Program-made: the position numbers and the translations under genes
NCBI RefSeq assembly: GCF_020379485.1
Contig: NC_063446.1
Coordinates: 17,371,525 to 17,435,524, forward strand
Direction: 5' to 3'
DNA from: Brassica napus
Taxonomy: Eukaryota; Streptophyta; Magnoliopsida; Brassicales; Brassicaceae
Length of the DNA: 64,000 nucleotides
Part shown: in pieces, positions 47,930-59,252 of the stretch
Layout of the letters: each line of letters begins with the position of its first letter
Numbering within the stretch: position 1 is the first letter of the stretch
The notes under the pieces: model-generated
Database searches by the model: none
The model's input: only the letters and a program-made list of their open reading frames with translations
Told to the model about the DNA's origin: nothing

Positions 47930-48320
47930 GCATACTGAGGGAAAAAATCGTCGGTATGTCGTCGGAATAACGCTATTTCGACGACATACCGACGAAAAAA
48001 ATCCTCGGAAATAACTCCTCGGAAATTCATTTTTCCTCGGAAATCCCTCGGAAATTTCCGACGGAATTCCGAGGAACTGAATTTCCGAGGAAACTCCGAG
48101 GACCACTAGATCGTCGGAAAGTTCCTCGGAATATACCGAGGGAGGACTTCCTCGGAACGTGGCCCTCGGAAATTTCCGAGGAACGTGGCCCTCGGAAATT
48201 TCCGAGGAACGTAGTCCCTCGGAAAATTCCGAGGAACATTCCCTCGGATTTTTTTTAAAAATTCCGACAACTTATTCCGAGGAAAAGGTCGTCGGAAATT
48301 TCCGAGGGTGCTTTTCCTCG
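47930..48320. repeat. Left subterminal repeat array of the CACTA element
   Basis: About 20 copies of a 9-10-bp core, CCTCGGAA or TTCCGAGG, in both orientations, often paired as palindromes (TTTCCGAGGAACGTGGCCCT appears in tandem at about 48150-48200). It is likely a recognition array for the element's DNA-binding protein, by analogy with TnpA sites in En/Spm. Confidence 0.85.
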
Positions 48321-48497
48321 GAATTTCGAGAAAATTAATTTTTTTTTAAAAAATTAATTTTTTAAAAAAAAATTAAAATTTGTGAAATTTAAATTCGAAA
48401 ATATAAAATTAAAATTAAAACTGAAAACATATTAGATAATTCAAAGTTCTACAAATAAAAATAAAACATTCCGAGTTTTTGGTAAAAAAAAAAAAAA

Positions 48498-50658
48498 CTA
48501 CGGGTCTTGAATGTTCGGGAACACCTCGTTCGGGTACATCCTCTTCATCATCTCCATCATCTGCTCGTTCAGCCTCTTCTGTGTCTCATAGCCCGCCTGT
48601 TGAGCTGCCATCTGGGTCTCCAACGCAGATATCCGATCATCCTTGTCCTTCAGCTGAGCCGTAAGAACTTCTAGATCAACATATGGCGGTGGTGCAGAAG
48701 AAGGAGCAGCCGACCGGGAGCGACGACCCAAACCGACCAAACGTCCCTTCTTCTTTGGAACCGACTGAAATATAAATAACCAAATTTAAATAATATAAAT
48801 TGATGATAAAATAAAAATCAAGAAATAAATAAATTGAACTTTAAAAAAAAGAACTTACCGATTCAACGATTTCATTGATTCGAAACCGGGACAAGTTGGT
48901 CGAAGCCGTCGAAGCGTCATCCTCGGTTTGAAGCTGAGACACTTCGTCTACCACCTGAGTTTGGACCAGGTCGACCACGTCCCTCACAAGACCGTCATCA
49001 ATCTGGCAGGTCTTCTTGTTGGTATACGCCCTCCTCATTAGGACGAGATCATCAACCGGCTCGCCATCATTTTTTTCCGCCTTGAAAAAAACATAAATTA
49101 AAGAAACATTAGAAATTAGAAGAAATGCACAATAAATTAAAATTCTGAAACTCAAATAATTGAAGAAAAAGCGGTTGAACTTACCATCCGATCTCCCAGA
49201 GTGGCAATAGATTGAGCACTCAAGTTATGCTTGTAGATGCCCTTCCCTTTACGGTCGCTCTTGCGGTTGGTGGAGTTGGTGGAAGAAGTTTCTTTTGTCT
49301 CTTCCTTATCCCAATGCGCACACAACTCCTTCCAGACCGTGTCGCTCATCGACTTTGGGACCTTTTAATAAAAAAAAAGAAAATAGTTTAATAAATAAAA
49401 AAATAGTTTAATAAATTAAAAAATTGTTTAATAAATTAAATCGAACCTTATTGATTTCCCACTTCTTCTTCCACTCGTGGATCTGATTCCTATAGTTGTC
49501 CATAACTTTATGGACGAAGTGGTGATAGATAAAGAGCGTCTCATCGGAATTCCAGTTGAACTCTTGCTGAAAAAAAAAACACAATTAGTAGAAAATTTAT
49601 ATTAAAGATTAAAAATATAAGTAAAAAATTAGAATACTTACCGCAAACTGACGAAACCATAGATGCTGCTTGTCGGTAGGGAAGTGAGTGAAAGTCGGAT
49701 GTCCCCTGTCGAGGGCCGAGTACATCATACGGTTGATCTATGCGCTGATCCCGTTCCCGGATCGGTTGACCTAATAAAAAGAACAAACGATTAATAATGA
49801 ATCCAAATTTAAAGAAAAAAAATGTTTAATTACCATGTTTGACCCCGTCCATGTGGATACGGAGTGAGATACGGAAGATGGTTACGACCGAGCTGTTGAA
49901 CCAACTCCGCAACACTCATCACTCCCGGAGGACCCGGAGGAGCAGGAGCGGATGCAGCAGCGGGAGCGAGAGGAGCAGGAGCGGGTGCATCAGAGGGAGA
50001 TGTATGGTTGGAGCTGTGGGGCGAAGGGAAATCCTGAAAATGGCTGGAATCCCGAGACTGGCTCCCCGTACCACCACGACCACGACGCTGTCGAGGCCGG
50101 GTCTGATCATCATTGGACCTGTAAATTAAAAAAAAATATTTAATAAATATAGAAATATATAAATTAATTTTTTTTAAAAAAAAAATCCCAAATAATAATT
50201 TTTAATCACAAAAAAAGATTTATAGATATTAAATTTTTTTAATAAATATATAAAAATAGTTCTAATAAACAAAAAATAGTTTAAATAATTAAAAATAGTC
50301 TAATAATTACAAAAAAATAGTTTTAATAACATATTTATATATATTTTTTTAAATCCCAAATAATAGTTTTTAATCACAAAAAAGTTTTATAGATATTAAA
50401 AATGTTTTGTAAAATCCAAAAAATCAAATTTATATACAAAAAACATTTTTTAAAATCCAAAAAATCGAATTTATATAATCGTTTTGTAAAATACAAAAAT
50501 CTATTTTATATACAAAAATCGATTTTATAAATACAAAAAAAATAAACCTATTATACAACCAAATCACAATTCTAACCAATCACCCTAACAAAAATCTATC
50601 AAAACTACACAAAAACCTAACAAATAGAACATATGAGAGTGGGATATGGTCCTTACAT
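48498..50658 (-). pseudogene. TNP1-like CACTA protein (Transposase_24 type), broken
   Basis: The exon at 49834-50118 encodes SNDDQTRPRQRRGRGGTGSQ and later MSVAELVQQLGRNHLPYLTP with a Pro/Ala-rich stretch between. Further exons (about 49660-49771, 49450-49560, 49190-49370, 48860-49080, 48498-48770) give [65 protein letters not shown] and a C-terminal coiled coil (LEVLTAQLKDKDDRISALET) ending FPNIQDP. The likely first exon ends in AT (50657) and the next begins with G (50118), so the start codon is split by an intron. An in-frame stop lies at 49738-49740, and the exon there also appears one base short at its start. Confidence 0.78.
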
Positions 50659-50806
50659 GATTTGTGTAAGAGAAGGGGGAGATCGCCGGAGATATCGTCG
50701 GATTTCAGGGGGAAATCGCCGGAGAGGAGAGAGGAGTCGCGCAGAGGAAGAAGAGAGAAATGGGGAAGAAGAAGCGGCTCGTGGTTATAAAACCTAGAGT
50801 CCGACG

Positions 50807-50935
50807 GAATTCTAATTTCAATTTTCGCGAAATATGCCCGGTAAAATGAAAATATTCCGAGGAAATTCCGACGGATAGTAAAATATCCGTCGGAATTTCC
50901 TCGTAATATTCCGAGGAAATACCGAGGAACTAGTG
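50807..50935. repeat. Internal cluster of CACTA subterminal motifs
   Basis: Several copies of CCGAGGAAA/TTTCCTCG and CCGACGGA/TCCGTCGG lie just upstream of the TNP1-like gene, with a second cluster at 51258-51345. They match the motif at the element ends but are internal, where the element's own protein could act on this promoter. Confidence 0.75.
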
Positions 50936-51383
50936 TTTGGAGTTTCAAAACGTCAATTTTTTTTGCCGTATTTCACTTCTTATACAATTGTAATGCATAC
51001 CATTGAGGATTCTTTGTATAGATGAGCATAAACCATGAAATAACAAATTTCAAAACTAATTGAAAGTATTCCCTTTACCGTTCATTAAAGTGTATAAGTG
51101 TTTCTGTTATGTTGTGGGATTTCGTTCATACAATCGGAAAAGTGTTAATTATAGGGTAAGGAACAAATTTTTGACTTCATAATGAACGTAAGACACTTAA
51201 TAAGGGTTATATAGGTGTTATTCAAACCGCAAAACGTTGTTTTCGGTTTAAAAACCCTATTTCCTCGGAATTTCCTCGGAATATTCCGAGGGAATTCCAA
51301 GGAAACCCTTTTCTTCCTCAGAATTCCGTCGGAATATTCCGAGGAACTAGTGTTTGGGGTTTCAAAACGTCAATTTTTTTTTA

Positions 51384-52232
51384 AACGGATCGATCGATGG
51401 ATATATGTCCAAAAACGAATCGATCGATCGAGTATATCAAGTGTTCCTCGGAATTTTCTAGGAATATTCCGAGGCTTTTCCGAGGAAACAGGGTTTGGGG
51501 TAACAATGTGATCGATCGAGAACAAAATCTTGAACGTTTTTTTATAAACGGATCGATCGATGGATATATGTCCAAAAACTCATCGATCGATCACTAAGAT
51601 GGACCAAAGCGTAACAATGTGATCGATCGATTAGATTATCCCATCGATCGATCGAGTATATCAAGTGTTCCTCGGAATTTCTTCGGAATATTCCGAGGCT
51701 TTTCCGAGGAAACAGGGTTTGGGGTAACAATGTGATCGATCGAGAACAAAATCTCGAACGTTTTTTTATAAACGGATCGATCGATGGATATATGTCCAAA
51801 AACGCATCGATCGATCACTAAGATGGACCAAAGCGTAACAATGTGATCGATCGATTAGATTATCCCATCGATCGATCGAGTATATCAAGTGTTCCTCGGA
51901 ATTTCCTCGGAATATTCTGAGGCTTTTCCGAGGAAACAGGGTTTGGGGTAACAATGTGATCGATCGAGAACAAAATCTCGAACGTGTTTTTATAAACGGA
52001 TCGATCGATGGATATATGTCCAAAAACGCATCGATCGATCACTAAGATGGACCAAAGCGTAACAATGTGATCGATCGATTAGATTATCCCATCGATCGAT
52101 GTGGATATCCCATAGATCGAATGAACAAAATCTCGAACGGTTTTTTATAAACGGATCGATCGATGGATATATGTCCAAAAACGCATCGATCGATCGCGTA
52201 TATCAAGTGTTCCTCGGAATTTCCTCGGTATT
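51384..52232. repeat. 224-bp tandem array rich in CGATCGAT, inside the CACTA element
   Basis: Units begin with AACGGATCGATCGATGG at 51384, 51547, 51771, 51995 and 52150. The two central units are 224 bp and nearly identical; the first (163 bp) and fourth (155 bp) are internally shortened. Each full unit has about five CGATCGAT runs plus one copy of the subterminal-type block (CCTCGGAATTT-CTCGGAATATTCCGAGG). The same-strand open frames across it are repeats of one another and are not genes. Confidence 0.93.
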
Positions 52233-52251
52233 TCTTTAAAAAAAAAAAAAA

Positions 52252-55200
52252 TCAATGGTAGTCTGTTTCCGAGTCATCATCACCAGATGAATCTGAATCT
52301 GGATCTTGGTGAAACTCTCCAATCACTGGTTCATCCTCTACGTGAACGACGGCTTCCTCTCCGAAGTCGGTTAAATCGACTACAAGGCCAACTCCAGCTA
52401 AATCTTCTGCTGCACTTAAGTTGCCGGATGTGCTTGGTTGTAGTGTGTCTTCCAGCTCAGAACTTCCCTGAACTCGGCCTCTCGGGTTGAGTCTTGTAAC
52501 AGTAACCCATGGATCATCTCTGTTCCTTACCCGGGGGTACTTGATATAACAAACCTGTAACATTTAGAAAATTATTAGTAAAATTATAAATTAATACACA
52601 TGATGATGAATCATTCTGAATAATTAACATTTAATTACCTGATCGGCCTAAGAAGCAAGAATGAAAGGATCATAATATTGCAGCTTTCGCCTTGAATTTG
52701 CTGATGTAACACCAAATGCATCTGTTCTCACACCTCGATCTGGAGTGTTGTCGTGCCAATCACAATAGAAAACAATACAGTACAATCCAACCATGCCCAA
52801 ATACATGATTTCCAAAATCTCATGTATGTGTCCGTAGTATACATCATCTCCTGATGCACAACAAACGCCAGCATCATAAGTCGTACTCGAACGTCTCCTC
52901 TTCTGAGTTGTGAATGCATATCCTCGAGTACAAAATCTCGTATATGACTTCACAACAAAGTTTGGACCAACGACCATCTCACGTATCCAATCGTCAAATG
53001 TTTCACCTCTGGCCAAACCAGCAGACACCTATTAATAGCACATATATATAAATGTTATATCAATAAATGTGAATTAGTATATATATGTGATAAAATATAT
53101 TTTAATTTATTTAAAGCACTCACATAAGTAAACATCCATCCAGTAAATTCTCTCTGCTTCATTTCTTCTAGTTCGTCCTCTGTGGCGTATCTATACTCGA
53201 ACCGCTTTTCTGCCATGAAAATCCTGTATATGATGACAATAATGTAATTAATTAAGATTTAAATTTCAACTTGTTAAAATAAAAATTTGTAAGCTAATTT
53301 ATTTACCTCTCATATTGAAGAACGTCTTCGCAGTTGGTGAGCAAATATGTTTGCAAATGACTGCACTCCTGCTCAGTAAGTTGACGGTCCTTTGGTTTTC
53401 CGCTAAGTCGTACAACGTCTGTGAAAATGTCTGGAACCGTAACATGATATGTTGCCCATTCGCCTCTATCATCATGCCGAGCAGGTCTTCTGTTTTTGGT
53501 TTTAACTTCTGCTGGAAAGTAGTACTCGACAAAGTTTGAAGTTTCTTCATTGATTATTTGTGCGACTATAGAACCTTCCACCCTACTTAAATTTTTCACC
53601 ATCTTCTTCAAATGGAACATATACCGCTCATACAGATACATCCATCTATACTGCACAGGACCACCAAGTTCCAATTCTCTTGCCAGGTGAATAACAAGAT
53701 GCTCCATAACATCAAAAAATGAGGGAGGAAATATCTTCTCAAGGTTGCACTGAATCACGGCTATGTTAGTCTTCAAATTTTCAATACCTTCAAGAGTCAC
53801 TGATCTCGTGCATAAATCGCGGAAGAAACCACTTATCCCTGCAATTGCTTCATGAACATTTTGTGCTAATAGTTCCTTGAAGGCGAACGGAAGGAGGCGC
53901 TGCATCATTACATGGCAATTGTGGCTTTTCAAGCCAGTAAACTTTCCTTCCTTTCTGTCGATACAGTTATGCAAATTTGATGCGTAACCGTCTGGAAATT
54001 CCACATCGTTTGAAATCCAATCAAAGAACGCATCTTTTCCCTCTGCATCAAGTCGGTATATGGGAAAAGGAGCCCTACCATTCTCATCAACATGAAGTTC
54101 TGAACGAGCACATATATCGACTAAATCCAGTCTTGACTTCAAATTATCCTTTGTTTTACCTTGAACATTAAGGATCATGTTCATGAGATTGTCAGAAAAG
54201 TTCTTCTCAATATGCATGACATCTAAATTATGCCTTAGCAGATGATCCTCCCAGTATGGCAGATCCTAGAAAATACTTTTTTTGTGCCAGTTATGTAGTT
54301 CTCCAACAGCATCTACCGGAAAACGCTCATGTCCACCGACGTCTGGCGTCCTTTCTGCACCAAAATCTCTTAGTTGTATATTCAAATCTTTCCCACAAAT
54401 TTCCAGAAGTGGACTGTCAAACACCCTCTTGTTCTTCGTACACAAATTCCTACTCCTACGATATAGATGATCAGGTGGTAGGAATCTCCTGTGACAGTCA
54501 AACCAACACGTTTTCCTTCCGTATTTTAGTTGGAAAGCATCAGTGTTATCTTGACAATATGGACATGATAGTCTTCCATGCGTTGTCCATCCAGACAACA
54601 TACCATATGCTGGAAAATCACTTATTGTCCACATTAGTACTGCCCGCATTTGAAAGTTTTCTTTACACGAAACATCGTATGTTTCAGCACCTTGAGCCCA
54701 TAGTTGTTGCAACTCATATATTAGTGGCTGAAGAAACACATCAAGTGATCTCTTAGGATGCTCTGGTCCGGGAACGAGAATCGAGAGAAACAAAAACTCT
54801 CGTCGCAAGCACAAGTTTGGGGGTAAGTTGTATGGTGTAAGAATGACGGGCCATAGAGAATACTGTCTTCCACTCTTGCCAAACGGACTGAAACCATCAT
54901 TACGTAATCCAAGGTAGACATTTCTTCTCTCATACGCAAAGTCGGGATACTTTGATTGGAAATGCTTCCACGCTTTTGCATCTGAAGGATGTCTGATCTC
55001 ACCATCTGTTGAGTGCTCCGCATGCCATCTCATTGGTTGCGCTGTGCGTTCAGACAGATACAACCTCTGCAACCTTTCCGTCAAAGGCAAATACCTCATC
55101 CTTTTATATGGCACTGGAACTCTTCCACTCGTATCTTTATAACGAGGCTTTCCACAAAATTTGCATGTAACCCGCTGTTCATCCGCCCTCCATTAAATCA

Positions 55201-55882
55201 TGCAGTTGTCGCTGCATACATCTATTACCTGATACGATAAACCAAGACCAGCTACGAGTTTCTGAACCTCGTAGTATGAACCAGGAGCTACATTATCCTC
55301 GGGTAGAATACCTTTTACAAAATCAGCAATCGCATCCACATAGTCTTCAGCCAAATTATAATCTGTTTTAATGCTCATCAATCTTGTAGCAGATGATAAA
55401 GCTGAATGACCATCTCTGCAACCTTCGTACAATGGTTGCTTTCCAGCATCCAACATATCATAAAATCTCCTAGCTTGTGCATTGGGTAAATCTTCCCCTC
55501 TAAAATGATCATTTACCATCTGCTCAGTACCTACACCATAATCTACATCCGTTCTAATTGGTTCTTCTAATCTAACCGCTGGCTGAGGTTCGCTAGTACT
55601 ACCATGTTCATAATCAGTTTCTCCATGATGATACCAAATTTTGTAACTTCGTGTAAATCCACTCAAATATAGATGAGTCCAAACATCCCACTCCTTAATA
55701 ACCTTTCTATTTTTACAATTAGAGCAAGGACATCTTAACATACCTGTTTTTGCTTCCGGTTGTCGGAGAACTAACCCCATGAATTCGGTTATACCTCGTT
55801 GGTATTCTTCCGTAAGCAATCTCGTGTTCGGATCCAAATGAGGTCGATCGATCCAAGAACGAAAATAATTTGAAGAAGACAT
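52252..55882 (-). pseudogene. TNP2-like CACTA transposase (Transposase_21), with stops
   Basis: Domains in order from 55882: transposase-associated N-terminal domain (RSWIDRPHLDPNTRLLTEEY, CPCSNCKNRKV), Transposase_21 catalytic region (YKRMRYLPLTERLQRLYLSE, YSLWPVILTPYNLPPNLCLR, GMLSGWTTHGRLSCPYCQ, FDCHRRFLPPDH), MHIEKNFSDNLMNMILNVQG, a DUF4218-like region (MMQRLLPFAFKELL, EKIFPPSFFDVMEHLVIHLA, YRWMYLYERYMFHLKKMV) and a DUF4216-like region (KSYTRFCTRGYAFTT, YYDPFILAS), then an acidic C-terminus. In-frame stops interrupt conserved sequence at 55193-55195, 54266-54268 and 52648-52650. Introns separate the last parts (about 53030-53300 and 52560-52640). A full transposase cannot be made. Confidence 0.85.
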
Positions 55883-55984
55883 GTTTTTTATTAATCAAAT
55901 TCGTGTGTAAAGAGAGTAAGAGGGAGGATGAAGATATGGAGTGAATGAAGAGGAAGAGGGGTGCTTGTATTTATAGTTGAAATC

Positions 55985-56310
55985 CTGCCGACAAACCGAG
56001 GAAATTCCGATGGAATTCCGACGGAAACGGCTAGTTTGTCGGAATTTCCTCGGAATTTTTAAAATCCCCCAACGGCTCTCTAACGGCTATAATATATCCT
56101 CGGAATTCATTTGTTTTTTCCGAGGAATACGTTTTTCCTCGGTATTCCATAAGAATATTCCGACATATTAGTATTTCCTCGGAATTCCGTCGGTATATTC
56201 CGAGGAAATTCCGAGGAAACCAAATTTTGTGTTTCCTCGGAATTTCTTCGGAAATTCCTCGGGATATTCCGAGGATTTCATTTTCCGTCGGAATGTCCGT
56301 CAGAATACCG
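55985..56310. repeat. Right subterminal repeat array of the CACTA element
   Basis: It mirrors the left end: dense TTCCTCGGAA, TTCCGAGGAA and TCCGTCGGAA motifs, some in palindromic pairs, between the TNP2-like start and the right TIR. It doubles as the TNP2-like promoter. Confidence 0.85.
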
Positions 56311-56349
56311 TTGTTTTCTTGTAGTGGAAGAAATAGCAATAATACTATA

Positions 56350-57864
56350 CTAGATGGTAATCCGCGTCTTGCGCGGAGTTAATTTTTATAAAAATATATT
56401 GTACTTAAATATTATAAACAATATACATTTTGTTATCAATAACTTTTTTCACATTTCATTAGAGGTGGACATTCTAGTACTATTTAGTTCGATTCGGATT
56501 CTTAAAGGTTTGGTTCGGTTTGAATCTTTGCGTATTTGGTTCGGGTTTGGGTTCAAATAACCTATTTAATTCTTTTTCAAAAATTAAAGTTCATATATAC
56601 TTTAAATTTTTCAAAATCTGAAAATAAAAATAATATATAACATATAAATCGGAATAATGTATGTCAAAATATTTAAACTTAACATAAAAATTAGTTTAGC
56701 TTAAATATTTGAATATGAAATCAACAGATATTTTAAGTATTTTAGGTATTATAAGTATCGTTTAGCTATTTTTAAAAAGTACTTATAGCTATTCTTATAG
56801 TATTTTATATATTCTTTTAGATATTAAATTTAAAAATAATTAATATATTTAAGTATATAAATATTTTTGGAATATATTTGGATATCTAAAATATTACGGT
56901 TTAGATCGGGTTCGGTTTCGGTTCTCTAGATACCAAAATTTTGAACCCATTCGGATATCTAACCAATTTTGGTTAAAGTTCAGTTATATTCTTTGGATTG
57001 GCCTATGTTCGGTTTTTATGGATTCAGATTTTTTTGCCCAATCCTATATTTTTATTGTGACAAAATTTTAAACAAAAATGATGATGTTCATATTGAATTT
57101 GGGTATGCAACAATTTTTAAACTAAAACACATTTTATATGTATGTGCCCATTTATTTAATCATTAAAAACTATTCTAGGCTCATTTAAGAAAATGATGAT
57201 CGTTCATATCGGTTCTAGGCAAATTTTAAAATTAAAATATTATATTCTTTCAATGCAAATTTCAAAATTAATATATTTATATATTTTTAAATGGTACATA
57301 GTTTAATTTAAATGATATTAATATATATATTATTTAATATAAATATCTATCAAATAAAAATTTATATTAATATGATTGTATGATCATTTGTATCTTGTTA
57401 TAACAAAAAAAATTAAGTCATTGATCAAAACAAATTCAAAGGGATTTTTAACATTTTTTGTAATTTAAAGTCGTTTCAAAAAATCAAAATATAACATATA
57501 AGAAAAAAGTTAATTTTTTATTATATGGTTAATGTGATTGTTTAATTTCTTTTAATAATATAAAATTAAACAAAAAGGAGGAATGATGCGAAAATTGTTA
57601 TAAAATATTTATTATTCATAATCATTAATTGTCATATATATGTTAACCATATTAGGTAATTCTTTAGATTTTATTTAAGAAAATAATACATACTTCCTAT
57701 ATTTTGGATTAATATAATGACACCTAAGCAGTGTCTCTTTTTAATTAATTCTTAAGTTTCCACGTAAGTGAAATTATCATCATAATTAAATGATAGCTAA
57801 GCATAATCTCTTTTTATTTAATATATACAATTTTTTAAACGATTATCAATTAATATATAGGAGA
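56350..57864 (-). mobile_element. Non-autonomous minus-strand Helitron, ~1.5 kb
   Basis: On the minus strand its 3' end carries the hairpin CCGCGCAAGACGCGG (5-bp stem) about 10 bases before the terminal CTAG (56353-56350), with host A at 56349 on the plus strand. The 5' end at 57864 reads TCTCCTATATATTAATTGAT, a classic Brassicaceae Helitron start, and AAGAGATTATGCTTAGCTAT lies just inside; host T follows at 57865. The body is AT-rich and noncoding. Only 20 bases separate it from the CACTA right TSD. Confidence 0.72.
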
Positions 57865-58218
57865 TTATCTTAGAGCATAGTGTTACTAAGTTTTCATTGT
57901 TAAAATATATAATTAGTGTTTATATATGTAGAAAATAAAGAAGAAAAAGAAATATGGTTCATAGTTTTAAATTAAATGATTAAATAAAATGAATTGTTAA
58001 TATTATCTTAGAAATGTTTTTAACATCTGATTAATCGGTTAGTACATCCCAATATTTGGTTACACAAATTATTTTAGCGGTACGAAACCCCATGAGTCAA
58101 GCGGACCCTACTCGGTTAGAACACAACCCTACATCGAAATTCCCAAATCCTTTGCATTGCATATAATAATTTTTGCCCTTTAACTCTCAACCTCACCTTA
58201 GGCTTGTTATCTCTCCCA
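57865..58218. other. AT-rich spacer
   Basis: About 350 bp between the Helitron and the MITE; no gene or repeat structure recognised. Confidence 0.5.
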
Positions 58219-58227
58219 TTTATTAAA

Positions 58228-58910
58228 GAGTTATTTTTGGGTGAGTGAACTTCTAGGTTCTTCAATCAATAGAATTTCGTCATTTCATATTCTATATTTT
58301 TTAAAAATAAAATAAAATATGATCAAGTTGTATTATGTTTTTTTTAAATGATAAAAAATAATAGTAGTTACAAAAAAAAGAATTTAAAAAATAATATTTT
58401 TAACGTCGTCAGCAAAACACTAAACCTTAAACCTTAAATCTTAAATTCTAAATCCTTAGGTTAATCCTAAACCCTTAGGTAAACCCTAAACCCTTAGGTA
58501 AACCTTAAACCCTTGGATAAATTAATCCTAAACTCTAAATAAAAAAAACTAAACACTAAAACACTAAACCATAACCCTAAATCCTAAACCATAAACCCTT
58601 GAGTGTTTTTGTGTTTAGTATTTTTGATTTAGAGTTTAGGATTTACCTAAGGGTTTAGGATTTAGGGTTTAGAGATTTTTTAAAAGATTTAGTGTTTTGC
58701 TGACGACGTTAAAAATATTTTTTAGAAAAAATATCTTTTCTTGTAACTATGATTATTTTTATTTATTTTTACATTTTTATTTTAAAAACATAATATAACT
58801 TGATAATATTTTGTTTCCTTTTTTTAGAAAATATCGGATATGAAATAACATAATCTTATTGGTTGGTGAACCTAGATGTTCACCCTTGGAGATGAACCCA
58901 AGAATAATTC
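58228..58910. mobile_element. Foldback MULE-type MITE with 9-bp TSD and telomere-like arms
   Basis: A perfect 9-bp duplication TTTATTAAA flanks it (58219-58227 and 58911-58919). Terminal repeats are GAGTTATTTTTGGGT (left) and the inverse of GAATTATTCTTGGGT (right). Inverted similarity continues through most of its length: GAACTTCTAGGTTC pairs with GAACCTAGATGTTC, and AACGTCGTCAGCAAAACACTAAA (split here) pairs with TTTAGTGTTTTGCTGACGACGTT. The centre of each arm is a degenerate telomere-like CCCTAAA repeat (58420-58600, inverted at 58610-58680). 683 bp, no coding. Confidence 0.88.
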
Positions 58911-58942
58911 TTTATTAAATTACATAAATTTTATGATCCCTT

Positions 58943-59155
58943 AGGGCATCATTAATCCCGGTCTCTTAGTCGGGGTTCTTAACTCATGATTTGATTTTTT
59001 TTGTTTTTTTTTTGTTTTTTACACTTTTTTGCTAAGAAACGGTTTTTATATATCTTATTTAAGAGATGATTCTTAGTTAAAATTCAAGAAAAGCTAAGAA
59101 CCGTCTCTTAGCCGAACTTCAGTTAAGAGATTGTGGTTAACGATGGTGCTAGCAT
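58943..59155. mobile_element. Possible small MITE just upstream of YAB5
   Basis: GGGCATCATTAATCCCGGTCTCTTAG near the left edge pairs imperfectly with the inverse of CTAAGAGATTGTGGTTAACGATGGTGCT-like sequence on the right (matching core TCTCTTA and GCAYCATYRTTAA). I recall similar short repeats with repeated TTCTTAG motifs in Brassica promoters. No clear target duplication was found. Confidence 0.4.
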
Positions 59156-59252
59156 CATTGTTCGTACACAATACCCGTTTTTAAGGCAAGTGTCTGCTAG
59201 ATTCAAAAAAAGAAAGAAGCAAGTGTCTGCTAGGAGAGAGAGAGACTTTCTC

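Larger units (their letters stand above)
47912..56326 (-). mobile_element. CACTA (En/Spm) DNA transposon, full length, 8.4 kb
   Basis: The terminal inverted repeats CACTACAAGAAAACAG (47912) and GTTTTCTTGTAGTG (ending 56326) are diagnostic. A 3-bp target duplication GAA flanks them (47909-47911 and 56327-56329). Subterminal regions (47930-48320 and 55985-56310) are packed with direct and inverted copies of TTCCTCGGAA/TTCCGAGGAA, the presumed binding sites of its own TNP1/TnpA-like protein. Two genes, both minus strand, encode a TNP2-like transposase and a TNP1-like protein; both carry stops, so the element is not autonomous now. TIRs and TSD show that no large end deletion has occurred. Confidence 0.95.

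Noticed and set aside
51542..52178. Several similar minus-strand open frames beginning MDIYPSIDPF
   Set aside because: They are the same frame repeated by the 224-bp tandem array, low in complexity and without homology; not genes.
51384..52232. CRISPR-like repeat-spacer array
   Set aside because: Units are contiguous 224-bp tandem copies with internal palindromes in a plant transposon; no short regular repeats with unique spacers.
47912..56326. TNP1-like and TNP2-like frames as functional host genes
   Set aside because: They lie between CACTA TIRs, match transposase families and contain in-frame stops.
58420..58690. Interstitial telomere or ancestral chromosome fusion point
   Set aside because: The CCCTAAA-like repeats are degenerate and lie inside the arms of a MITE with an exact TSD.
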